Source: JADGRF01 sp035274465 | GTDB lineage: Bacteria > Myxococcota_A > Polyangia > Polyangiales > JAFGIB01 | Assembly: GCA_035274465.1 (NCBI GenBank) | Contig: DATEOF010000354.1 | Coordinates: 1-64,000, forward strand | Length of the DNA: 64,000 nt | Direction of reading: 5' to 3' | Shown here: piece by piece, positions 44,533 to 52,992 of the stretch | Layout: every line of letters starts with the position of its first letter | Numbering within the stretch: position 1 is the stretch's first letter | Notes under the pieces: generated by a model | Told to the model about the DNA's origin: nothing | Database searches by the model: none | Seen by the model: the letters and a program-made list of their open reading frames with translations, nothing else | Program-made: the position numbers and the translations under genes

Positions 44533-45289
44533 GCAGCTGATCCTGCAACGCGGGGGTTGCAGCCAACAGCAGCGAGCGCGTCGCGAGCGACCACGGGCGT
44601 CCCGCGCGGTCGCTGACCAGCGCACCCGCCTCCTCTGCCAGCAAGCAACCGGCGGCCGTGTGCAGCGGTTCCGCCGCCTCGGTCAACAACACGAGCGCAG
44701 CCAGATCGCCGGTGGCGACCTTGGCGAGTGAAAGGGTGCTGCCGAGCAAACGCAAGTAGTACCGGCCGTCCGCGCACAGTGCAGCCACGAACGGCGCCAG
44801 CGCAGGGTCCGAGTACGGAGGCTTGCCGCCGAGGTCCACGCCGATCACGCTGCCATCGGCTGCACGCAAGCGATCACCTCGTTCACTGAATGCGCCGCGG
44901 CCGCGCTCGGCGAAGCTGAGGTCGGCCGTGCCTCCGTCACCGACCACTGCCACCGTGGCCACACCGTCCTCGATCAAGGCGACGTTGGTGCAGAACACGG
45001 CCAACCTGGACGCGTAGTTGCGCGTGCCGCAGATCGGGTCGACCAGGAAGTGCGCGCCTCCATCCGCAGGAACGTCGCCGCCGTCTTCCTCGCCGACGAT
45101 CGGCACGCCGGGGCAGCGCTGTTCGAGTACGCGTCGAATGGCGCGCTCCGCGGCGATGTCCGCGCCGGTCACGATGTCCACGCCCGCCTTGGCTTGCACC
45201 TGTTCGGCGCCGGTGCGCCGCAGCGCCACGTCCAAACCAGCACGCACCGCAGCCAGCGCGGCCTCGGTCTCTGCGCGTCGTGACTCCAT
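44489..45289 (-). CDS. IMPase-superfamily phosphatase with altered metal ligands
   Basis: This 266-aa protein keeps the family frame: VTGADIAAERAI, PIVGEEDGG (first Glu ligands), VDPICGTRNYAS and AGCLLAEEAGALVSDRAG. Against the consensus DPxDGTxNF, the second Asp is Cys (DPICGT; the codon is TGC). In the later WDxAAG motif the Trp-Asp is Leu-His (LHTAAG). Two of the Asp metal ligands are therefore changed, which suggests a divergent subgroup with changed or lost phosphatase activity. The 3' end overlaps the GNAT gene in the opposite direction. Confidence 0.75.
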   Translation of the reverse strand: MESRRAETEAALAAVRAGLDVALRRTGAEQVQAKAGVDIVTGADIAAERAIRRVLEQRCPGVPIVGEEDGGDVPADGGAHFLVDPICGTRNYASRLAVFCTNVALIEDGVATVAVVGDGGTADLSFAERGRGAFSERGDRLRAADGSVIGVDLGGKPPYSDPALAPFVAALCADGRYYLRLLGSTLSLAKVATGDLAALVLLTEAAEPLHTAAGCLLAEEAGALVSDRAGRPWSLATRSLLLAATPALQDQLLSWLGSQPTTSAVL

Positions 45290-45321
45290 GGCGCCACCGT
45301 GACCTGAACACGGCCAAGTTA

Positions 45322-45335
45322 CTAGAGCGCTCTAG
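45322..45335. repeat. Palindrome CTAGAGCGCTCTAG over the hybrid-kinase stop codon
   Basis: A 14-bp perfect palindrome; on the minus strand the hybrid kinase stop TAG (45334-45332) is part of it. The core 13-mer is identical to that at 30038-30050. It lies 32 bp upstream of the IMPase start and may act as a terminator stem or protein site. Confidence 0.6.
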
Positions 45336-47389
45336 GTGTGTTGCGGCTCAGGCGACAACATGCGTTGAACCAGCGGGCCCAGTTCTTCCACCAGGTATGG
45401 CTTGGGGATGACTTCGCGGATTCCCAGCGCGTGGGCCGCCTGAATTTCCGAGGGGCGGAGGTAGCCGGACGTCAACGCGACCGGCGCGTCCGGGCGGATG
45501 CGCATGAGTTGTTGTGCGAGCTCCATGCCGGACATGCCCGGCATGTTGTTGTCGGTGATGACCACGTCGTAGCTGCGCGGTTCGGCGCGGAATGCCTTCA
45601 AGGCTTCCTGGCCGCGCGTAAAGCCGTCGACCCGGTAGCCGCCGCGTTCCAGGAAGCGCACGGCCAGGTAGACGAGGGATTCTTCGTCGTCGATGTAGAG
45701 GATGTGCTCGCCTCGACCGCACACGTCGCGCGGAGGTGTGAGCTCGGTCGAGCTGACCTTCGTGCCCTCTTCGCACGCGGGGAAGTACACCTCGAAGGTG
45801 GTGCCGCGGCCGAGCTGGCTGCTCGCGAAGATCGCACCTCCGTGACCGCGCACGATGCCGTGCACCACCGAGAGCCCGAGGCCCGCGCCATGGCCCGGCG
45901 CCTTGGTGGTGAAGAACGGCTCGAAGACGTGCTCGAGCGTCGACTCGTCCATGCCCACGCCCGTGTCCCTGACTGTCAAACGTACGTACGCTCCCGCCGG
46001 CAGGTCGGGGTGCGTTCGAGACTCGCTACTGTCGACGCGACAAGCTTCGAGCTGCGTCTCGATGCGGCCCGGTCGGTTCTCCATGGCGTGCCAGGCGTTG
46101 GTCACCAGGTTCAACACGACCTGGTGGATCTGCGAGGCGTCGGCACGGACCGCCGGCACCTCCGCGGGTGTGATGAACGCCAGGTCGATGCCGGCCGGCA
46201 ACGTCGCACGCAAGAGTCGCTCGGCCTCTTGCAACACCGGTTGCAGCTGAATCGGCTTGAGGCGATAGGTCGACGGCCGGCTGAACGTGAGGATCCGTTG
46301 CGTCAGCTCCTTGGCGCGCTGACCGGCACGCAGGATCTCGACCAGTGAGGTGAACGCCGGATGCTCTGGCTTTAGATCGAGCCGCGCCAACTCGGCGTTG
46401 CCGATGATCGCTGCCAGGATGTTGTTGAAGTCGTGGGCGATGCCTCCGGCCAGCTGGCCGATCGCCTCCATGCGCTGCGACTGGCGCAGCCGCTCCTCCA
46501 ACACCTTTCGCTCGGTGATGTCCTGGTCGAGACCCGTGAGCGCGACGGGGTGACCCGCGGCGTCGTGCACGCACCGCCCGCGCGTCGCGACCCAGCGCTC
46601 GCCGTCCGCGAGCACGATGCGAAACTCCGCGTAGTAGTCCGCACCGCGCTTCGCGTGCTCGACCTTGTCTTCCACCAACGCGCTGTCGTCCGCGTGCACG
46701 AAGCGTTGAAAGAACTCGCGCCCGGTGCGCGGAGCGTCGCGCGCCGACAGCCCGGTCAGTGGCCCGCAACCCTGGATCGAGACGAGCTCGTCGTTGCGGA
46801 GGTCCCAGCGCCAGACGCCCATGCGCGCCATGGTGAGCGCCTGCTCCAGGTGGCTCTCCGCCTGCCGCCTGCGCACGATGTCTTCCTGCAGCGAGCGGTT
46901 CGCCAGCTCCAGCTGCAGCGCCTTTTGTTCGAGCTTGCGGATCAGCGTCTGGCTGTAGCTCTGCTGGATGTCGGCTTCCGCGACGTGCGGCGCGCTCGCC
47001 GGCGACAGCTCACCCTGCTGTGCCTTGCGCAAGACCTCGACGATACGCTCCATGAAGTCCTCGGCCTCCGCGTCCTTGGTGATGAACGCATCCGCGCCGA
47101 GATCCTGCGCCAATCGCGCATCCTTCGACCCCGTGTACGTCGCCGTGTACACGACGAACGGGATGCTGCTCAGGTGCGGATCGGCCTTCCAGTGCCGCAG
47201 CAAGGTGTAGCCGTCCATGACCGGCATCAGCAGATCGGAGACGACCAGCTGAGGCGGCGTGACGCGCGCCCGCTCCAGCGCTTCGCCGCCGTGGTGCGCC
47301 TCGTCGACCACGTAGCCGTGCGCTTCGAGCAGCATACGCAGCAGGTAGAGGTTCTCGCGCCCATCATCCACGATCAGCACGCGCTTCAT
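45332..47389 (-). CDS. Hybrid histidine kinase, REC-PAS-HisKA-HATPase-REC
   Basis: This 685-aa soluble protein has a receiver domain at residues 1-125 (LIVDDGRENLY, VVSDLLMPVMDGY), a coiled-coil segment, PAS/PAC (about 185-300, ending DITERKVLEERL), HisKA with phospho-His in GGIAHDFNNILAAI, and HATPase (NLVTNAWHAM, DTGVGMDE, GAGLGLSVVHGIV). A C-terminal receiver follows (about 560-680, ILYIDDEESL, VVITDNNMPGMSGME). HDFNN marks the class 4-type histidine box. With receivers at both ends it can sit in the middle of a phosphorelay. The ATG overlaps the stop of the single-domain regulator gene by 4 bp. Confidence 0.92.
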   Translation of the reverse strand: MKRVLIVDDGRENLYLLRMLLEAHGYVVDEAHHGGEALERARVTPPQLVVSDLLMPVMDGYTLLRHWKADPHLSSIPFVVYTATYTGSKDARLAQDLGADAFITKDAEAEDFMERIVEVLRKAQQGELSPASAPHVAEADIQQSYSQTLIRKLEQKALQLELANRSLQEDIVRRRQAESHLEQALTMARMGVWRWDLRNDELVSIQGCGPLTGLSARDAPRTGREFFQRFVHADDSALVEDKVEHAKRGADYYAEFRIVLADGERWVATRGRCVHDAAGHPVALTGLDQDITERKVLEERLRQSQRMEAIGQLAGGIAHDFNNILAAIIGNAELARLDLKPEHPAFTSLVEILRAGQRAKELTQRILTFSRPSTYRLKPIQLQPVLQEAERLLRATLPAGIDLAFITPAEVPAVRADASQIHQVVLNLVTNAWHAMENRPGRIETQLEACRVDSSESRTHPDLPAGAYVRLTVRDTGVGMDESTLEHVFEPFFTTKAPGHGAGLGLSVVHGIVRGHGGAIFASSQLGRGTTFEVYFPACEEGTKVSSTELTPPRDVCGRGEHILYIDDEESLVYLAVRFLERGGYRVDGFTRGQEALKAFRAEPRSYDVVITDNNMPGMSGMELAQQLMRIRPDAPVALTSGYLRPSEIQAAHALGIREVIPKPYLVEELGPLVQRMLSPEPQHT

Positions 47390-47775
47390 GGGCCCACCCT
47401 CTGCTCGGGCCGCACCAGGAAGCGCTCGACCTCGTCCACGAACGTCTCGGGGTTGATGGGCTTTTCGATGTAGCCCTCGGCGCCCGCAGCGAATGCCTTC
47501 TCGCGATCACCGACCATCGCGTACGAGGTGACCGCGACGATCGGCACGCGTTCGAAGCGAGGATCGCGCTTCAGCGCGCGCGCCACGTCGTGCCCGTCCA
47601 TGCCCGGCAATTGAATGTCGAGCAGGATCAAATCGGGCATGACCTGGACCGCGAGCTCGAGCGCGATCGAGCCGGACGTCGCAGGAATCACCGAGTGTCC
47701 CCGCCCTTCCAGCAAGAAGCTGGCCAGGTAGCGGTTCTGCTCGTTGTCTTCGACCAACAGAATTTTCGCCCTCAT
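47386..47775 (-). CDS. Single-domain response regulator
   Basis: A 129-aa protein starting at ATG 47775, overlapping the kinase stop by 4 bp (ATGA). It is a stand-alone receiver (CheY/DivK-like): KILLVEDNEQNRYLASFLL, LILLDIQLPGMDG (phospho-Asp), VAVTSYAM (Thr switch) and GYIEKPINP (Lys). With no output domain it probably shuttles phosphate between the kinase encoded before it and the hybrid kinase after it. Confidence 0.92.
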   Translation of the reverse strand: MRAKILLVEDNEQNRYLASFLLEGRGHSVIPATSGSIALELAVQVMPDLILLDIQLPGMDGHDVARALKRDPRFERVPIVAVTSYAMVGDREKAFAAGAEGYIEKPINPETFVDEVERFLVRPEQRVGP

Positions 47776-49061
47776 GTTCTCCCCAACGGCAACGTGAAAC
47801 TGAACGTGCTCCCCTTCCCCCACTCACTCTCGACTCCGATCTCCCCTCCCATCAGGTCGGCCAGGCGCCGGCAGATCGCCAGCCCCAAGCCCGTGCCTTC
47901 GTGGTTGCGCGCCAACCCGGACTCGAGCTGGCGAAATGGTTGGAACAACGTCGGGATGTCCGCGGGCTTGATGCCCATGCCGGTGTCGCTGACCTGCAGG
48001 CGCACCGCCGGCTGAGGAACCCCGCGACCGTGCACCTGGTAGTCGCGGTGGATCTCGGCGCTGAGTGCGACGTGCCCGCGTTCGGTGAACTTGGCGGCGT
48101 TGCTCAGCAGGTTGAGCAGGATCTGCTCGAAGCGACGCTGATCACTGATGGCCATGTCGAGCTCGGGTGCGAGCCGCACTTGCAGCGCCAGGCCCTTGTT
48201 CTCGACCAGCGGTCGGACCGACTCGATGACCGAGCGGATCGACGTCGGCAACTCGAACAGCTCGCGCTCGACCTCCAGCTGCCCGACTTCGATCTTCGAG
48301 ATATCCAGGACGTCACTGATCAACGCCAGCAGGTGGCGCGCGCTGCCGCGCACCATCTCCAGCTGTTTGCGCTGCTCGCCGTTCAGCGGGCCGGCCAGGC
48401 CCTTCAAGATGATGCCCGTGAAGCCGATGATCGAGTTCAACGGCGTGCGCAGCTCGTGGGACATCGTGGCCAGGAACGCGGACTTCAGCTTGTCTGCGGA
48501 CTCGGCGCGCTCCTTGGCGACGATCAGCTCGGCTTCGATGCTCTTGCGCCCGGTGATGTCGATGATCGACGCCAGCACGAACGTGCCATCGCGCGTGACC
48601 AGCGGGTTCAGCCCGATCTCGATCGGCACCTCCGTGCCGTCGCTGCGCAACCCGAACAGATCGCGTCCTGCACCCATCGAGCGCACCTTGGGATCCGCGA
48701 AGAAGCTATCGCGGTGCGCCGGATGCGCCCGACGGAAGCGCTCCGGCACGAGGCGCTCGACCAGCTCTCCGATCAGCTCCTCGCGCGGATAGCCGAACAG
48801 GAGCTCGGCCTGCTTGTTGGCCAGGGTGATCCGGCCCGCGCGAGATAGCATCAACACTGCGTTCGGCGTCGAGTCCAGGACCAAGCTGAAGCGCTCGACC
48901 ACCGCAGCCAACTCCTCGGTCCGCTCTTCGAGGGCACGCTTGGCGCTGCGCAGCTCCTGCTCGGCGCGCCGCTGCTGCGCGAGGATGCTCGCCGCGGTCT
49001 GCAGCGCGGCGGCGCGCTGCCGCTCCAGGGCGTCGGTCGGCTCGTCGGACGGCTCAGCCAT
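47772..49061 (-). CDS. PAS-containing soluble histidine kinase
   Basis: This 429-aa protein has an N-terminal coiled coil (about 15-55), a PAS domain (about 60-180, LVLDSTPNAVLMLSRAGRI, ending IDITGRKSIEAE), HisKA with MSHELRTPLNSIIGF and HATPase (LLSNAAKFTERG, DTGMGIKPADI, GTGLGLAICRRLADLMGG). There is no membrane segment, so it senses a cytoplasmic cue. Its start overlaps the MetE-like gene by 8 bp. Confidence 0.92.
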   Translation of the reverse strand: MAEPSDEPTDALERQRAAALQTAASILAQQRRAEQELRSAKRALEERTEELAAVVERFSLVLDSTPNAVLMLSRAGRITLANKQAELLFGYPREELIGELVERLVPERFRRAHPAHRDSFFADPKVRSMGAGRDLFGLRSDGTEVPIEIGLNPLVTRDGTFVLASIIDITGRKSIEAELIVAKERAESADKLKSAFLATMSHELRTPLNSIIGFTGIILKGLAGPLNGEQRKQLEMVRGSARHLLALISDVLDISKIEVGQLEVERELFELPTSIRSVIESVRPLVENKGLALQVRLAPELDMAISDQRRFEQILLNLLSNAAKFTERGHVALSAEIHRDYQVHGRGVPQPAVRLQVSDTGMGIKPADIPTLFQPFRQLESGLARNHEGTGLGLAICRRLADLMGGEIGVESEWGKGSTFSFTLPLGRT

Positions 49062-50136
49062 GGCGCGGCAATCCCAGCGCGCGGGACGCGAGGGCCGTAC
49101 CAGCCACGCGCGCGCGGATCTTCTCGAACGCGACGTCGCGCGTGGTCGAGGTGTCGTCGCTGAAGGGCGCGAACCCGCAATCGTCGGTCGTGCCCAGCTG
49201 TGAGAGCGGAATGAACTCCGCAGCCTCGAGCACGCGGTCCCTCACTTCCTGCTCGCTCTCCACGCGCCGATCGATCGGATCGATCACGCCCACGTACGCG
49301 CGCTGATGCGGCTTGAGGTAACGCCGGATCATCTTCAGCACGCGCGCGCGGTTGGGCTCGCAGGCGAGGCCGATGAAGAACTTGCCGACCTCGAGCTCGA
49401 ACAAGCTCGGCAAGAGCTCGGCATAGTCGACGTCCGCGCTGTGCGTGGAGTCGCGGTCGCCACCGGCACAGGTGTGGACGCCGATGCGCTGGCGTTCCTC
49501 CTCGGAGAAGCGCGTCAGCGCGAGGTTGTTCAGCTGGATGAAGCTGTGGAGCAACTTGGCCGAGGGATCGAGCTTCATCGCCAGCCGGCCCTCGGTGAAG
49601 TCGACCTGCACCGTGTAGGCGCCGGCCTGCAAGCAACGCCGAACTTCGCTCTCGTGCTCGCGCAGCAAGTCTTCGATGAACTGCTCGCGCGGATAGCCCG
49701 GGATCTCCTCGGCCGGGTAGAACTGGCTCACCAGCGAAGGGGAGATCAAGGCTTGTTTGACCGGCACGTGCGCCCAGCGCAGCGCGAACTCGAGGTAACT
49801 GTTCGCGTAGCGCTCGTACCGAAGTGGACCAGCCGTCAGGCGCGGCAGCTGGCGATAGTGTCCGGCGGCGAAGTGAATCTTGAAGCCGTCGGGCAGGATG
49901 TTTGGAGCGCCTTCCACCGCGTACGTCGCAAAGTTGTGGTACTTGCGCTGCTCACCGTCGCTGATGACCGGCGAGCCGGTCGCCTCGAAGCGCTGGATGG
50001 TGTCGCGGACCGCTTCATCGTAGAGCGGCTCGAGCTCGGTTCGCGGCAGACGTCCCTTCTCGAACTCCTGCGTCGCCGCGATCAGCTTCGGAGATCGTGG
50101 AATGCTTCCGATCGGTTCGGTCGGGATGGATTGCAT
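49054..50136 (-). CDS. MetE-like cobalamin-independent methyltransferase, C-terminal-domain type
   Basis: A 360-aa TIM-barrel protein equivalent to the C-terminal half of MetE. It begins IPTEPIGSIPRSPKL, the usual conserved start of this group (TxxIGSxPR), and includes YDEAVRDTIQRFEATGSPVISDGEQ and VQVDFTEGRLAMKL. Probable zinc ligands are His and Cys in GVHTCAGGD and the Cys in TTDDCGFAPF. Such short MetE-like proteins transfer methyl groups from various donors and are not always methionine synthases. It is the first gene of a chain in which each next gene overlaps the previous one (8, 4 and 4 bp), so it is coupled to the phosphorelay downstream. Confidence 0.85.
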   Translation of the reverse strand: MQSIPTEPIGSIPRSPKLIAATQEFEKGRLPRTELEPLYDEAVRDTIQRFEATGSPVISDGEQRKYHNFATYAVEGAPNILPDGFKIHFAAGHYRQLPRLTAGPLRYERYANSYLEFALRWAHVPVKQALISPSLVSQFYPAEEIPGYPREQFIEDLLREHESEVRRCLQAGAYTVQVDFTEGRLAMKLDPSAKLLHSFIQLNNLALTRFSEEERQRIGVHTCAGGDRDSTHSADVDYAELLPSLFELEVGKFFIGLACEPNRARVLKMIRRYLKPHQRAYVGVIDPIDRRVESEQEVRDRVLEAAEFIPLSQLGTTDDCGFAPFSDDTSTTRDVAFEKIRARVAGTALASRALGLPRHG

Positions 50137-50284
50137 GGCGCTGACTCACGAAGCGATGAGTTAAGCGACATTACACTTCGTCCCTATCTTTCGAACATGA
50201 CCCAACACAGCCGCGAATTGATCCGCGATGAGCGCAGGAATTTCGTGCGCTGCCGTTACTCAGTGCGCGAGATCACATTTGTGC

Positions 50285-50310
50285 GCGCACGAGCAGGCTA
50301 GCTCGTGCGC
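50285..50310 (-). terminator. Strong hairpin after glmS
   Basis: GCGCACGAGC-AGGCTA-GCTCGTGCGC is a perfect 10-bp stem with a 6-nt loop, 13 bp past the glmS stop (minus strand). No U-run follows it. Confidence 0.55.
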
Positions 50311-50323
50311 CCATAGCCATTGC

Positions 50324-52100
50324 TCACTTCACGGTCACGCTCTTGGCTAGGTTGCGCGGCCTGTCGGGATCGTGACCGCGTAGCCGCGCCAGCTCGTAGC
50401 CGAGCACCTGACCCGGGATGGCGTTCGCGATCAACGTGGCGTCGCCGAGATCTGCGACCGGGATGTGGTGATCGAACGCAGCGTGGGGCTCGGGTCCGAT
50501 GCCGATGATCTGCGCGCCGCGCGCCTTCACCTGCAGCGCGCCCGCCAGCACATCCGACTCGGTGTCGTCCTTGGGCACGAGCGCGATGCAGGGCGTACCC
50601 GGTTCGATCAGGGCGATCACGCCGTGCTTGAGCTCACCGCTGGCAAAGCCCTCGGCGTGGATGTAGCTCACCTCCTTGATCTTGAGCGCAGTCTCGAGCG
50701 CAAGCGCGTAGCTCGGCCCGCGCCCCAACACGTACAGGTGTTCCTTGCTGGCGATGCTGCGCGCGATGCGCTGCAGGTGAGCGCGTCGTGCTTCGCCGAG
50801 CATGTCCTCGATGTCCGCAGCGGCGCGCTCGAGCGCGGCCTCCGCCGCCGGCAACTGCTGGCGCAGCGCGTGGGCGGTGAGGTACAGGATGGCCAGCTTG
50901 GCGCTCAAGCTCTTGGTCGCCAGCACGCAACGTTCCGGCCCGACGCCCAGACCGATGCGCAGATCCGCGGTGCGCCACAGGCTCGAACCTTCCACGTTGG
51001 TCAGCGCAGCGATCTGCGCTCCGCGCTCGCGCGCCCGGCGCACGGCGTCGAGCACGTCCATCGTCTCGCCGCTCTGAGACAGCGCGACCAGCAGTGATTG
51101 CCGATCCATGAACGGCAGCAAGTGATCGACCTCGGATGCCGTCGCCCAGCTCACGCGCCGGCCGGCGATGCGCGCGAACAGATGCTGCGCGGCCTGCGCG
51201 GCGTGAGCAGCGCTGCCGCAGCCGATCATGAGTACCTCGCTGCTCTGCTCGATGCGGCCCGCCAGTTCCTGCACGCCGCCGCGTACGCGCGCAGCCAGGT
51301 TGCGCAAGAGCGCCGGCTGCTCGGCGGTCTCCTTGCTCATGTAGTCGGGGTGACCATCGCGCGTGGCAGGTTCCGGTTGCCAGTCGACCGTGACTGTTTC
51401 CGGCTCGAGCTCGCGCAACGTGGCGATCTCGAACAGTCGCGCGCGATCGCCGTCGAGCGACACCGCCTGACCGTCCTCCACGAACGTCAGCTCCCGGGTG
51501 TGCGGCAGCAGCGCGGCCGGATCCGAGGCGATGAAGTGGCCGTCGGCACCCAAACCCAACACCAGCGGCGAGCCGCTCTTGGCTGCAGCGAGCTCTCCGC
51601 TCCGCAGATCCAGCGCGACGATCGCGTTCAGCCCGCGCAGCTTCTCGAACGCTGCCAGCGTCGCGCGCAGCAAGCGCTGCGGCCCGGGCGACGTCTGTTC
51701 GAGCAGGTCCTCGATCAAGTGCGCGATCAGCTCGGTGTCGGTCTGCGAGCGAATGCGGTGGCCTGCGCGCGCCAGCGCCACACGCAGCTCGGCCTCGTTG
51801 GCGACGATGCCGTTGTGCACCAGGGCCAGGTGCGCCGCGCAGTCCAGCTGCGGGTGCGCGTTCTCGCGCGTCACGCCGCCGTGTGTCGCCCAGCGCGTGT
51901 GGCCCAGGCCGCCGACTCGGCGGCAGATCGCAGCCCGCGTCGCCGATCTGGCCGACGTGCCGCTCCACCGCGATGTGCGAGCCGGCGGCCACTGCCACGC
52001 CCCACGAGTCATAGCCGCGATACTCGAGCTGCTTCAGACCTTGCAGCACCACTTGCGCAGCATCCATGCGTGCGCCGACGTAACCAAAGATTCCGCACAT
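50324..52100 (-). CDS. glmS: Glutamine-fructose-6-phosphate aminotransferase, with an apparent frameshift
   Basis: Reading from ATG 52100 gives MCGIFGYVG, with Cys2 the glutaminase nucleophile once Met is removed, LKQLEYRGYDSWG and then HVGQIGD. The frame then leaves the family near 51938; the downstream frame resumes with GLGHTRWATHGG and LVHNGIVANE. It continues through both SIS domains (CGSAAHAAQAA, LSQSGETMDVLDA, VLGRGPSYALALE) to the expected C-terminus DRPRNLAKSVTVK. The total is 1777 nt, one more than a multiple of three: one extra base or two lost near GACGCGGGC. Everything else looks intact (about 592 residues against about 610 usual). GlmS makes glucosamine-6-phosphate for the cell wall and is normally essential, so a sequencing error, or a second copy elsewhere, should be considered. 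Confidence 0.8.
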
Positions 52101-52551
52101 GACGATCCGTCTCCCGATGAGATCGGAAGGCGCGCGCGCAAGTCGGCGGCGCGCACTCGCAGCGCATGGCTGCAGCGCGTCCGACGAAAACATGCAGGGA
52201 AGCCCAAGAACGGGCTGAACCGCCCGTTCGCACGCTGGTTGGCTTTTGTCAGCGCGTCACCACGCTGGTTTGCTCCAACCATTTCGACCGTGCCGCCGAG
52301 GAACCATCCGCCGAATCGTTCGATCGGTTCCTACCTCGTCATCCGCAGACTGCACGCGGACCTGGCGCTCTCACATCGTCCCTGTTGCGTTTTCCTACGC
52401 TCGCAATCCCCCCTGGTTGGGTAATGGCCTTAGCTTATTGGTTAAGCGCGGCGACGCAAATCGAATTTTGGAAAAGGCAGAAACGCCTGGCGCAGTCCGC
52501 CTTGCTGAAACGCTTGACCGTTCGCCAAAACGAAATATATCGTGATGCGAT
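52101..52551. promoter_or_regulatory. Divergent control region between glmS and the MarR gene
   Basis: This 451-bp region has no gene. On the glmS side is a perfect hairpin GAACGGGC-TGAACC-GCCCGTTC (52208-52229), about 108 nt upstream of the glmS start. Next to it is a direct repeat, CACGCTGGTT at 52231-52240 and 52261-52270, 30 bp apart, with similar flanks. Further right are GGAACC/GGTTCC ends around 52301 and 52335, and an AT-richer patch with GCTTA-TTGGT-TAAGC (52433-52447). Confidence 0.4.
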
Positions 52552-52554
52552 ATG
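52514..52554 (+). promoter_or_regulatory. Promoter with MarR-type operator over the start codon
   Basis: A -35-like TTGACC (52514-52519) is 16 bp from TATATC (52536-52541). The palindrome ATATCG-TGATG-CGATAT (52537-52553) covers the -10 region and the first bases of the start codon (ATG at 52552). With the promoter so close, the transcript would begin about four bases before the ATG, or be leaderless. The layout fits autorepression by the MarR product. Confidence 0.5.
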
Positions 52555-52992
52555 TCAGCGGCAGTCGACTATCACGCGCTCGCGGAGCTGCGCTATCGCA
52601 TCCGCGTCTTCGTGAGCTTCAGCGAGCGGGCGGCGCGCGAGCACGGCGTCGAGCCCAAGCAGCACCAGGCGTTGCTCGCCATCAAAGGCCTGCCACCCGA
52701 GCTGCGCCCGACGCTGCGCGTCATCGCCGAGCGCCTTCAGCTGCGGCACCACAGCGCAGTCGAGCTGCTCGATCGGCTGGAGGCCGCCGGCCTCGCCACG
52801 CGCGTGCAGAATCCAGACGACCGCCGTGAAGTTTTGGTACGCCTGAGCGCGCGCGGCGAACAGCTGCTGCGCAGCTTGTCCGTCGTCCACCAGGAAGAGC
52901 TGCAGGCCGTCGGACCCGATCTCTTGCGCGCCCTGAGCGCGCTGATTGAACCACGAAAGTCGAAGTATGAAGGCCGACGAGCCACTCGCTGA
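52552..52992 (+). CDS. MarR-family transcriptional regulator
   Basis: This 146-aa protein has a winged helix-turn-helix in the centre: LRVIAERLQLRHHSAVELLDRLEAAGLATRV is split as the recognition helices LQLRHHSAVELLDRL, then the wing NPDDRREVLVRLSARGEQLL. The N- and C-terminal helices form the dimer interface. The N-terminus DYHALAELRYRIRVFVSFSE and QHQALLAIKGLP are typical of one MarR subfamily. Its stop overlaps the channel gene start by 26 bp, so it probably controls that channel. Confidence 0.9.
   Translation: MSAAVDYHALAELRYRIRVFVSFSERAAREHGVEPKQHQALLAIKGLPPELRPTLRVIAERLQLRHHSAVELLDRLEAAGLATRVQNPDDRREVLVRLSARGEQLLRSLSVVHQEELQAVGPDLLRALSALIEPRKSKYEGRRATR

Noticed and set aside
52166..52615. 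150-codon plus frame upstream of the MarR gene
   Set aside because: Crosses the AT-richer control region and enters the MarR gene in another frame; no motif.
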